Shown one piece after another: positions 1 through 5,545 of a stretch of 5,545 nt of DNA. This DNA is from Pseudomonadaceae bacterium UBA5811 (GTDB lineage: Bacteria; Pseudomonadota; Gammaproteobacteria; Pseudomonadales; Pseudomonadaceae), in the NCBI GenBank assembly GCA_002417905.1, contig DIDB01000239.1, forward strand, positions 1 to 5,545, in the 5' to 3' direction. The notes beneath the pieces were generated by a model. It ran no database searches. It was not told the origin of the DNA and was given only the letters and a program-made list of their open reading frames with translations. A program made the translations under genes and the position numbers. Each line of letters begins with the position of its first letter. Position 1 is the first letter of the stretch.

Positions 1-148
1 GGGAATCGGGGGGGTGGCCCGCCGGGCTGCCAGGGCGGCGGGTGGGAGGGATGTGGCGGATGGCGGAAAGCGGCCGGATGGCGTTGTCGATGTCATGGGA
101 ACGGTGGCGGAAGGGAAAGCCGGGGGCGGTGAAGACCTGCATCCAGCG
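1..148. other. Probable low-quality or degraded end, within the transporter gene
   Basis: Residues 382-430 of the transporter deviate at many positions expected to be near-invariant. Against the usual family sequence I see Ser382 as Arg, Ala393 as Pro, Gly397 as Arg, Asn399 as His, Ala402 as Asp and Gly406 as Arg. The reading frame and the spacing of conserved residues are kept, so these are substitutions and not indels. By count, 36 of the first 60 plus-strand bases are G against 12 C. Codons to the right of about 149 look normal. The sharp boundary next to the window edge favours base-call error at a contig end; genuine pseudogene decay is the alternative. The expected residues are from memory of the family, not from an alignment. 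Confidence 0.6.
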
Positions 149-1291
149 GAAGACCAGGAAGGTGGAGCGCTCGAGGGATGCGGCCTTCAGGGTCTTGATA
201 AAGATGAATGTGGCCATCCAGACCGCTGCGCCGATCATGCCCATGATCAGGTAGTTGTGCAGGGTGGTCAGGCCCAGGTCGACGTTTTTCAGGCCCTTGA
301 ACAGCAGCATGGAGGAAATGATCATGGCGCCGATGCAGGCAATCAGCGGGACCCAGCTTTCCAGGGCGCGGTGGGCGCCCACGCTGTCGCGTTTCTGCTC
401 GATCTGGTACAGGTTGCGGTAATACTCGGACTCCAGCTCCTCCGGCTGGAAGTCCGGGTCGCTCATGGTCTGCACATCCCGGGTCATGGCGTGGGTATAG
501 GAAATTTTCTGGATTTCCGACAGCCGCTCAAAGGCTTCCTTGTGGGTGCGCTTGAGGGCTTTTTTCTCCTGGCGGATCGCCTTGATCCGGGCCTCGGCAT
601 CCTCGTTATAGCTGAGAATGTGTTTTTTGATCTGGAAGAACAGCAGGTAGGAAACCGCGCCACCCAGCAGCGGGGAAATCACCCAGGACAGGGCGATCTG
701 GCCGATCTTGTCCCATTTCACCAGGGCCAGCGCCGAATCGGTACCCGCCATCAGGATGCCCAGGCAGATGGAGCTGCCGACGATGGCCCCCACGATGGCA
801 TGGGTAGTGGATACCGGATAGCCCTTTCTGGTGGCGTACAGCAGCCAGAATGCGGCTGCCAGCAGGGCGGACATCATGATAAACACGAAATCCATGGGCT
901 GGATGGCCATTTTGCCCAGATCCACAATGCCGCCCCGGATGGTGCTGGTGACTTCGCCGCCGGCCAGTACGGCGCCGCTGACCTCAAAGACCGCAGCCAC
1001 CAGCAGGGCCTGGCGGATGCTCAGGGTGCCGGCACCCACGCTGGTGCCAAAGGAGTTGGCCACATCATTGCCACCAATGTTGAAGGCCATGAAGATGCCG
1101 AACAGGGTGGCCAGCACAAACAGCAGGCTGTGGTTGCCATGGGTATAGGTCGAGCCCCAGTACAGGAAATAGCCGGTGGCGATGATCAGCAGCGAGGCAA
1201 AAATCAGGCTGGTATAAGGCAGGCCCGGCAGGCCGTGCTGTGGTGGTGCAGAGGGTGCGTTAAAGGCTGGAGACGATGACGGGCTGGACAT
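1..1291 (-). CDS. PiT/PHO4-family inorganic phosphate transporter, 3' end cut by window edge
   Basis: Inner-membrane secondary transporter taking up phosphate (or metal-phosphate) with a cation. The frame is open from ATG 1291 to the left edge (430 codons, no stop). The start is supported by a good Shine-Dalgarno 7 nt upstream. Residues 1-25 are a Ser/Pro-rich tail. Hydrophobic segments lie near 26-45, 56-72, 95-112, 133-152, 162-184, 198-219, 313-331 and 343-366. The first family signature, [16 protein letters not shown], is intact at 73-88, and [14 protein letters not shown] follows at 161-174. A charged loop at about 220-312 is probably cytoplasmic and helical. The [10 protein letters not shown] signature resembles PHO4/SLC20-like members more than E. 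coli PitA, so no symbol is given. The second signature, expected as HGSNDIANAIGP, reads [12 protein letters not shown] at 396-407, and many neighbouring residues are also wrong (see the entry for 1-148). Family assignment is firm; whether the 3' end is functional is open. Confidence 0.93.
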   Translation of the reverse strand, partial: MSSPSSSPAFNAPSAPPQHGLPGLPYTSLIFASLLIIATGYFLYWGSTYTHGNHSLLFVLATLFGIFMAFNIGGNDVANSFGTSVGAGTLSIRQALLVAAVFEVSGAVLAGGEVTSTIRGGIVDLGKMAIQPMDFVFIMMSALLAAAFWLLYATRKGYPVSTTHAIVGAIVGSSICLGILMAGTDSALALVKWDKIGQIALSWVISPLLGGAVSYLLFFQIKKHILSYNEDAEARIKAIRQEKKALKRTHKEAFERLSEIQKISYTHAMTRDVQTMSDPDFQPEELESEYYRNLYQIEQKRDSVGAHRALESWVPLIACIGAMIISSMLLFKGLKNVDLGLTTLHNYLIMGMIGAAVWMATFIFIKTLKAASLERSTFLVFRWMQVFTAPGFPFRHRSHDIDNAIRPLSAIRHIPPTRRPGSPAGHPPDS

Positions 1292-1298
1292 GAAGATT

Positions 1299-1303
1299 CC
1301 CCT
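1299..1303 (-). promoter_or_regulatory. Ribosome binding site of the phosphate transporter
   Basis: On the minus strand the sequence reads AGGGG followed by 7 nt and then ATG at 1291. This is a strong Shine-Dalgarno at normal distance and fixes the start codon. Confidence 0.75.
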
Positions 1304-1490
1304 GTAAGTGTCCTGTGCTCAAACATGGTGCCGGGCCAGGCCAGGGGAGATACCGCTTCCAGTCCTGCAGACACGTGAGGGAAAGCGCCATGGAGGGCGG
1401 GGCCAGGGCTCTGGCTGGCCCTGTTTCCCGTGCCGTCATGGCGTGATCGGAGGGCTCTGGAATGCCCGTCTGGCTCCGGCCGGCTCCGGC

Positions 1491-1524
1491 AGTCTAGGCA
1501 CGGGCAGCGACAGAATGATGACGG
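1491..1524 (-). promoter_or_regulatory. Candidate Pho box and -10 element upstream of the phosphate transporter
   Basis: The minus strand of 1507-1524 reads CCGTCAT-CATT-CTGTCGC, two 7-mers separated by 4 nt. This matches the PhoB direct-repeat layout (CTGTCAT, 4 nt, CTGTCAT) at 11 of 14 repeat bases. Exactly 10 nt further on is TAGACT (1491-1496), a 4/6 match to the sigma70 -10. In known PhoB-activated promoters the box replaces the -35 element and lies about 10 nt from the -10. At the normal -35 distance only ATCATT is present, a poor match, as expected for an activator-dependent promoter. Predicted transcription would start near 1484, leaving a leader of about 190 nt. The leader begins in a region with the 9-mer GGCTCCGGC repeated at 1472-1480 and 1482-1490 (plus strand). 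The call is motif-based only. Confidence 0.4.
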
Positions 1525-1533
1525 TCATGTCCG

Positions 1534-1568
1534 TTGCCTGACCGTCCGGCAGTGGCCAGGCCAGGCAA
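1534..1568 (-). terminator. Hairpin just downstream of ettA, terminator-like but without a U tract
   Basis: The arms TTGCCTGACC (1534-1543) and GGCCAGGCAA (1559-1568) form a 10-bp stem with one G-U wobble in the ettA transcript, with a 15-nt loop. It begins 14 nt past the ettA stop codon. No T run follows on the minus strand, so it is not a canonical intrinsic terminator. It could be a 3'-end stabilising hairpin or act with Rho. Confidence 0.35.
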
Positions 1569-1582
1569 TGGCCGGGGCGGGT

Positions 1583-3247
1583 TCAGCCGAGTTTTTTGTA
1601 GCGGACCCGGTGCGGCTGGGCCGCGGCCTCGCCCAGGCGTTTTTTGCGGTCAGCCTCGTACTCGCTGTAGTTGCCCTCAAAGAAGGTCACCTGACCATCG
1701 TCCCCGTAGGCGAGGATATGGGTGGCAATCCGGTCAAGGAACCAGCGGTCGTGGGAGATCACGATGGCTGATCCCGGAAAGTCCAGCAGGGCCTCTTCCA
1801 GGGCGCGCAGGGTTTCCACATCCAGATCGTTGGAGGGTTCATCGAGCAGCAGCAGGTTGCCACCCTGTTTCAGGGTCAGGGCCAGATGCAGGCGGCCGCG
1901 CTCACCACCGGACAGGTCTTTCACAAACTTCTGCTGGTCGGCACCCTTGAAGTTGAAGCGCCCCACATAGCTGCGTGAGGGCACTTCGTAGCTGCCGATA
2001 CGGATCATGTCCAGCCCGTCGGAAATCTGTTCCCAGACGGTTTTGCTGCCCTCCAGACTGTCACGCATCTGGTCCACGCTGGCCACTTTGACCGTGTCGC
2101 CCAGCTCGATACGGCCACTGTCCGGCTGCTCCTTGCCGGTAATCATCCGGAACAGGGTGGACTTGCCCGCCCCGTTGCCGCCAATCACGCCGACAATGGC
2201 ACCTTTGGGGATGCTGAGTGACAGGTTGTCGATCAGCTGACGGTCGCCATAGCCTTTGCTGACATTGTGCAGCTCCAGCACCTTGTCACCCAGCCGGGGG
2301 CCGGCCGGAATGTAGATTTCGTTGGTTTCACTGCGCTTCTGGAATTCCTGGGACTGCATTTCCTCAAAGCGCTGCAGCCGGGCCCGGGATTTGCTCTGGC
2401 GCCCTTTGGCGCCCTGGCGGACCCATTCCAGTTCGGCATTCATGGCCCGGGTATGGGCGGCCTCCTGGCGGGCTTCCTGGGCCAGCCGGGCAGCCCGGGA
2501 TTCCAGCCACCGGGAATAGTTGCCCTCAAACGGGATGCCGTGGCCACGATCCAGCTCCAGGATCCAGCCGGCCACATTGTCAAGGAAGTAGCGGTCGTGG
2601 GTGATGGCCACCACGGTACCGGGGAAATCGTGCAGGAAGTGCTCCAGCCAGGCCACCGACTCGGCATCCAGGTGGTTGGTGGGCTCGTCCAGCAGCAGCA
2701 TGTCCGGGGCGGACAGCAGCAGACGGCACAGGGCGACCCGGCGTTTCTCGCCGCCGGACAGGTGTCCGATCGTTGCCTCCCAGGGTGGCAGGCGCAGGGC
2801 ATCGGCCGCCACGTCGAGCTGGCGCTCCAGGTTATGGCCATCGGCGGCCTGCAGGATGGCCTCCAGCCGGGCCTGCTCGGAGGCCAGTGCATCAAAGTCG
2901 GCATCCGGTTCGGCATAGGCGGCATAGACCTCATCCAGCCTGGCCTGGGCGGCGCGGACCTCATCGACGGCCTCCTCGACCGTCTCCCGCACGGTTTTTT
3001 GCGGATCGAGGGCGGGCTCCTGGGGCAGGTAGCCGACCTTGATGCCGGGCATGGGCCGGGCTTCGCCGTCGATTTCGGTGTCTACCCCGGCCATGATGCG
3101 CAGCAGGGTGGATTTCCCGGCACCGTTCAGGCCCAGCACGCCGATCTTGGCGCCAGGGAAAAACGAGAGGGAGATATCCTTGAGAATTTCACGCTTCGGG
3201 GGCACAACCTTGCTGACCCGGTGCATGCTGTAGACGTATTGAGCCAT
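1583..3247 (-). CDS. ettA: Energy-dependent translational throttle protein EttA (ABC-F ATPase)
   Basis: Cytosolic ABC-F protein that binds the ribosomal E site and, in E. coli, couples the ATP/ADP state to entry into elongation. It is complete at 554 residues, close to the E. coli length, with no membrane segment. Domain 1 has Walker A GLNGAGKST (39-47), signature LSGGE (163-167), Walker B with catalytic Glu188, and H-loop His217. A helical arm insertion lies near 95-140. The interdomain P-site tRNA-interacting linker is near 242-322 and contains EWVRQGAKGRQSKSRARLQR (274-293). Domain 2 has GGNGAGKST (356-364), LSGGE (445-449), Glu470 and His499. Glu188 and Glu470 are at the same numbers as the two catalytic glutamates mutated in the E. 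coli EttA-EQ2 trap, which separates this gene from Uup and YheS paralogues. The start is ATG 3247, with only a weak AGG (3253-3255) 5 nt upstream. The phosphate transporter gene follows 291 bp downstream on the same strand, probably from its own promoter. Confidence 0.97.
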   Translation of the reverse strand: MAQYVYSMHRVSKVVPPKREILKDISLSFFPGAKIGVLGLNGAGKSTLLRIMAGVDTEIDGEARPMPGIKVGYLPQEPALDPQKTVRETVEEAVDEVRAAQARLDEVYAAYAEPDADFDALASEQARLEAILQAADGHNLERQLDVAADALRLPPWEATIGHLSGGEKRRVALCRLLLSAPDMLLLDEPTNHLDAESVAWLEHFLHDFPGTVVAITHDRYFLDNVAGWILELDRGHGIPFEGNYSRWLESRAARLAQEARQEAAHTRAMNAELEWVRQGAKGRQSKSRARLQRFEEMQSQEFQKRSETNEIYIPAGPRLGDKVLELHNVSKGYGDRQLIDNLSLSIPKGAIVGVIGGNGAGKSTLFRMITGKEQPDSGRIELGDTVKVASVDQMRDSLEGSKTVWEQISDGLDMIRIGSYEVPSRSYVGRFNFKGADQQKFVKDLSGGERGRLHLALTLKQGGNLLLLDEPSNDLDVETLRALEEALLDFPGSAIVISHDRWFLDRIATHILAYGDDGQVTFFEGNYSEYEADRKKRLGEAAAQPHRVRYKKLG

Positions 3248-3332
3248 GATTGCCTGAGAGTTCGGTTATCGGAAGGTGGAACGGGCCGGCCGGGTGTCTG
3301 CCCTGTGTGGCCGGGAGCCCCGGCTGGTGGCC

Positions 3333-3361
3333 TTGCCGGGCGCAGGTTACCGCTTAATGAT
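3333..3361 (+). promoter_or_regulatory. Weak sigma70-like promoter candidate for the PAS-GGDEF gene
   Basis: TTGCCG (3333-3338, 4/6 to the -35) and AATGAT (3356-3361, 4/6 to the -10) are 17 nt apart. Transcription would begin near 3368, leaving a leader of about 119 nt that includes the terminator-like hairpin at 3406-3444. Matches of this quality occur by chance, so confidence is low. Confidence 0.2.
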
Positions 3362-3384
3362 GGCCACAGGCCGGAATTCAGGGC

Positions 3385-3390
3385 ATTCTA
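3385..3390 (-). promoter_or_regulatory. Candidate -10 element for ettA
   Basis: The minus strand reads TAGAAT, a 5/6 match to TATAAT, the best such hexamer I found by eye in the divergent region upstream of ettA. No acceptable -35 lies 16-18 nt upstream, where the sequence is GC-rich, and there is no extended -10 TG. If used, the ettA leader would be about 130 nt. Confidence 0.2.
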
Positions 3391-3405
3391 GCTGGAAAAG
3401 TTCCG

Positions 3406-3444
3406 CCCGGCCGTACCCGGATATCTGGCCACGGCCCGGGTTTT
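3406..3444 (+). terminator. Terminator-like hairpin plus T4 in the leader of the PAS-GGDEF gene
   Basis: CCCGGCCGT (3406-3414) pairs with ACGGCCCGGG (3431-3440) over 9 bp with a single bulged C. The 16-nt loop can form a small inner stem (CCGG-atat-CTGG). TTTT follows immediately (3441-3444), then CTCATT. This has the form of an intrinsic terminator on the plus strand. It ends 42 nt before the start codon of the downstream gene, and no plus-strand gene precedes it in the 239-bp gap. It could stop transcripts running antisense to ettA, or act as a leader attenuator. I saw no GEMM-type c-di-GMP riboswitch sequence before it. Confidence 0.45.
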
Positions 3445-3473
3445 CTCATTACTTCGCTGCGGTCAGAGAGCAT

Positions 3474-3477
3474 AAGG
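3474..3477 (+). promoter_or_regulatory. Ribosome binding site of the PAS-GGDEF gene
   Basis: AAGG lies 9 nt before ATG 3487. It is a modest Shine-Dalgarno but supports this start, which also places a hydrophobic segment directly at the N-terminus. Confidence 0.5.
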
Positions 3478-3486
3478 CGTCAGCAT

Positions 3487-5545
3487 ATGTCGGTCATTTC
3501 GACCCTGGCACTGCTTGTCCAGGCGACACTTCTCGTTCTGTTCTTTTTTTTGCATGAGCAGGTGCCCGGGGAGGGTGGCCTGGGCCGCATCGTGCTGGAT
3601 GTGGCCCTGCTGCTGGCGGGCTGCGGGCTGCTGGTGCTGGGCGTGCTGATTTTTGTCCGGGAGCGGCGGATCCGCCAGACCCTGGCAGACCTCAAGGAAA
3701 CCCGCTGGCGTTACCAGCGCCTGTTTGATAACGGTGGCATGGCCCTGTGTGTGCTGGATCTTTCCGGGATGCGCCGCTATCTGGCGCGGATTGATCCGGA
3801 AGACAGTGCCAGTCTGCGCCAGTGGCTGCAGGATAATCCGAAACTCCATCCGGACCTGCTGTGGCGGCTGCGGGTAACCGAGGCCAATGCCATGGCCCTG
3901 CACCTGCTGTCTGTCACTGATACCCATGAATTGTGGCGCCAGCTGTTTGGTGAGGGACGGATTCGCACTAACGGGGTGGGTTTCCAGCTGCTGATGGCCC
4001 TGCTGTCTGGCCAGCAGGCGCTGGAAGTGGAGGTGCAGCTGGCAGGTGCGGATGGCCAGACCCGCTACCTGTGGGTCAGTGCCCGTCTGCCCGGACCGGG
4101 GGAGGATGACCGGGCGGTTCCGCTGGCCCTGAACGACATTACGGCCCGCAAGCAGGTGGAACTGTCGCTGAGCGAGCGCGAGCGTTTCTGGTCCAGCATC
4201 GCCTATGCCGTACCGGACATGCTTTATGTGCAGGATCTGGTCCATCACCAGGAGCTGTTTTCCAACTACCGGCTCAGCCGGCAGCTGGGGTATGACAGTA
4301 TCCGGCCGGGGCACCTGAAGCTGTCTTTCCTGGAGTCCATCCTGCATCCGGATGACCGGGAGATTTTCCGCCACCTGTGGCGCCAGCGCCGCAGCCTGAC
4401 CAGTGGCCAGCTGCTGCAGGGCCAGCTGCGCTTCCGGCACCAGAACGGCCAGTGGCACTGGTTCGATATCCGGGAGCAGTCGATGGCCCAGGACTCCCGG
4501 GGCCAGGTGACCCGGGTGATCGGCATCATCAAGGACATTACCGGCCAGATCGAGGCCAGCGAATCGCTGCGCCGCAGCGAGCGGCGCTACCGGCTGCTGG
4601 CGGAAAGCATCAGCGACGTCATTTTCTCCAGTGACAGCCGGCTGCGGCTGAACTATATCAGCCCCTCGGTGCAGGGCATTCTGGGCTATCCGCCGGACTG
4701 GTTCCTGAAAAATGATTTCAGCGGCGTAATTGCCAATCCGCTCCAGATTCATACCCTGACCCGGCTGCTGGCCCGGGTGCGGCGCAGCCTGGGCAATGCC
4801 CGGCGTCTGGACGAGCTGCGGGGCGATGGCCACAAGCAGCTGGTGGTGGACTGTCTGCGGGCAGACGGGCGCAAGGTGCCGGTCGAGCTGCGGATCATGC
4901 CGATGTGGGATGATGCCGGCAGCTTCCAGGGACTGCTCGGGGTCGGGCGGGATATCAGCCAGCAGCGTCATGCTGAACGGGAGCTGCGGATGGCGGCCAC
5001 GGTGTTCGAGCACTCTGCCGCGGCCATTCTGGTGATTGATCCGGCCGGTTTTATCGTGCAGGTCAACCGGGCGTTTACCCGGATCAGCGGCTTCCGGGAG
5101 AACAGCATCCTGGATCAGACCACGGAGCTGCTGGCGGCAGATGCCAGTCAGGCCGGGCTATTGCAGCATGTCTTTGCCCAGCTGGGGACCCGGGGCAGCT
5201 GGGAGGGCGAGGTCTGGCTGAAACGGCGGGCCGGCGAGCGCTACCCGGCTTGGGTGGGTATCACTGCGGTGCAGGATGAAGAGGGTGACCTGGTCAGCTA
5301 CGTGTTTTTCTTCAGCGATATCAGCGAGCGCAAGGCCAGCGAGCAGCGGATCAACCGGCTGGCCTATTACGACGCCCTGACCCAGCTGCCCAACCGGACC
5401 CTGTTTCAGGACCGGCTGCAGCAGGCCCTGCAGCACGTCGGGGCGCAAAATAGCTGGATCGTACTGATGTTTCTTGACCTTGACCGCTTCAAGCCGATCA
5501 ACGACTCCCTGGGGCATGCCGCTGGCGACCGGATTCTCAAGGATG
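3487..5545 (+). CDS. Membrane-anchored PAS-PAS-PAS-PAS-GGDEF signalling protein, 3' end cut by window edge
   Basis: Probable inner-membrane sensor that makes (or in a GGDEF-EAL fusion also breaks) cyclic di-GMP. The frame is open from ATG 3487 to the right edge, 686 codons. Two hydrophobic helices at about 4-22 and 36-57 are separated by only ~13 residues, so almost nothing is exposed to the periplasm and sensing is probably by the cytosolic PAS domains. PAS-like units lie at about 75-220, 232-352, 365-492 and 502-613. Units 2-4 each end in a typical PAC-type DIT/DIS segment (KDITGQ, RDISQQ, SDISERK), and unit 1 ends with NDITARK. Unit 1 carries an unusual helical stretch (92-140) of a type I associate with PAS domains of PAS-GGDEF-EAL proteins. 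The GGDEF domain starts near 624 with YYDALTQLPNRTLFQDRL, followed by DLDRFKPINDSLGHAAGD (664-681). The window ends about 40 residues before the expected GG(D/E)EF motif, so cyclase activity and any EAL domain cannot be judged. No haem or flavin ligand could be assigned. Confidence 0.93.
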   Translation, partial: MSVISTLALLVQATLLVLFFFLHEQVPGEGGLGRIVLDVALLLAGCGLLVLGVLIFVRERRIRQTLADLKETRWRYQRLFDNGGMALCVLDLSGMRRYLARIDPEDSASLRQWLQDNPKLHPDLLWRLRVTEANAMALHLLSVTDTHELWRQLFGEGRIRTNGVGFQLLMALLSGQQALEVEVQLAGADGQTRYLWVSARLPGPGEDDRAVPLALNDITARKQVELSLSERERFWSSIAYAVPDMLYVQDLVHHQELFSNYRLSRQLGYDSIRPGHLKLSFLESILHPDDREIFRHLWRQRRSLTSGQLLQGQLRFRHQNGQWHWFDIREQSMAQDSRGQVTRVIGIIKDITGQIEASESLRRSERRYRLLAESISDVIFSSDSRLRLNYISPSVQGILGYPPDWFLKNDFSGVIANPLQIHTLTRLLARVRRSLGNARRLDELRGDGHKQLVVDCLRADGRKVPVELRIMPMWDDAGSFQGLLGVGRDISQQRHAERELRMAATVFEHSAAAILVIDPAGFIVQVNRAFTRISGFRENSILDQTTELLAADASQAGLLQHVFAQLGTRGSWEGEVWLKRRAGERYPAWVGITAVQDEEGDLVSYVFFFSDISERKASEQRINRLAYYDALTQLPNRTLFQDRLQQALQHVGAQNSWIVLMFLDLDRFKPINDSLGHAAGDRILKD
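3544..3551 (+). repeat. T8 homopolymer near the 5' end of the PAS-GGDEF gene
   Basis: Eight consecutive T bases fall in codons 20-22 (TTT TTT TTG) of the first transmembrane helix. It is a long mononucleotide run for a GC-rich gene. A one-base slip would shift the frame very early in the protein. Confidence 0.9.

Noticed and set aside
14..1279. A 421-codon open frame on the plus strand opposite the phosphate transporter
   Set aside because: The minus strand encodes a clear PiT transporter with membrane segments and signature. The plus-strand product is Gly/Gln/His-rich with no known motif.
1401..1423. Short inverted repeats (GGCCAG/CTGGCC and CAGGGC/GCCCTG) in the transporter leader
   Set aside because: The stems are only 6 bp with 8-nt loops in GC-rich DNA. 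There is no riboswitch-like pattern and no T tract on the relevant strand.
1472..1490. GGCTCCGGC repeated twice with a 1-nt spacer
   Set aside because: Two copies of a 9-mer in GC-rich DNA is not strong evidence of a functional repeat. It is recorded with the promoter entry only.
2267..3391. A 374-codon open frame on the plus strand opposite ettA
   Set aside because: It is fully antisense to unmistakable ABC-F motifs, is Gly/Gln-rich and low in family character, and is a normal by-product of high GC.
3248..3486. Possible c-di-GMP (GEMM) riboswitch upstream of the PAS-GGDEF gene
   Set aside because: I looked for the conserved GEMM core and tetraloop-receptor pattern and did not find it. Only the terminator-like hairpin is present.
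3463..5013. A 516-codon open frame on the minus strand opposite the PAS-GGDEF gene
   Set aside because: Its product is Gln/Pro/Ala/His-rich with no recognisable domain. It mirrors the codon bias of the real gene on the plus strand, which has clear PAS and GGDEF motifs.

Overview
The window is GC-rich and carries three protein genes, two of them cut by the window edges. The style points to a gammaproteobacterium: an EttA of standard 554-residue length with all E. coli landmark residues, a PiT-type phosphate transporter with a long cytoplasmic loop, and a multi-PAS diguanylate cyclase. The combination would fit a marine or environmental lineage such as the Marinobacter, Halomonas or Alcanivorax type, but the exact genus is inference. 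No tRNA, rRNA, CRISPR or mobile element was seen.

Layout: (1) positions 1-1291, minus strand, the first 430 residues of a PiT/PHO4-family inorganic phosphate transporter, running off the left edge. Its last ~50 codons (positions ~1-148) carry a dense cluster of non-conservative changes in the most conserved part of the family, with the frame intact and strong G excess on the plus strand. This looks like poor sequence at a contig end, or less likely real decay. (2) 1292-1582, a 291-bp gap holding a good ribosome binding site, a candidate Pho box with a correctly spaced -10 element, and a hairpin just after ettA. (3) 1583-3247, minus strand, ettA, the ABC-F translational throttle. (4) 3248-3486, a 239-bp divergent intergenic region with weak promoter candidates and a terminator-like hairpin pointing toward the plus-strand gene. 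(5) 3487 to the right edge, plus strand, a membrane-anchored protein with four PAS domains followed by the start of a GGDEF domain, cut before the GGDEF motif.

The genes do not form an obvious pathway. ettA and the transporter point the same way, but the gap and the candidate Pho-regulated promoter suggest separate transcription. The c-di-GMP gene is divergent from ettA. No clearly new system is visible. The points most worth checking are the candidate PhoB control of the transporter, the terminator-like element in the leader of the PAS-GGDEF gene, and the damaged left end.
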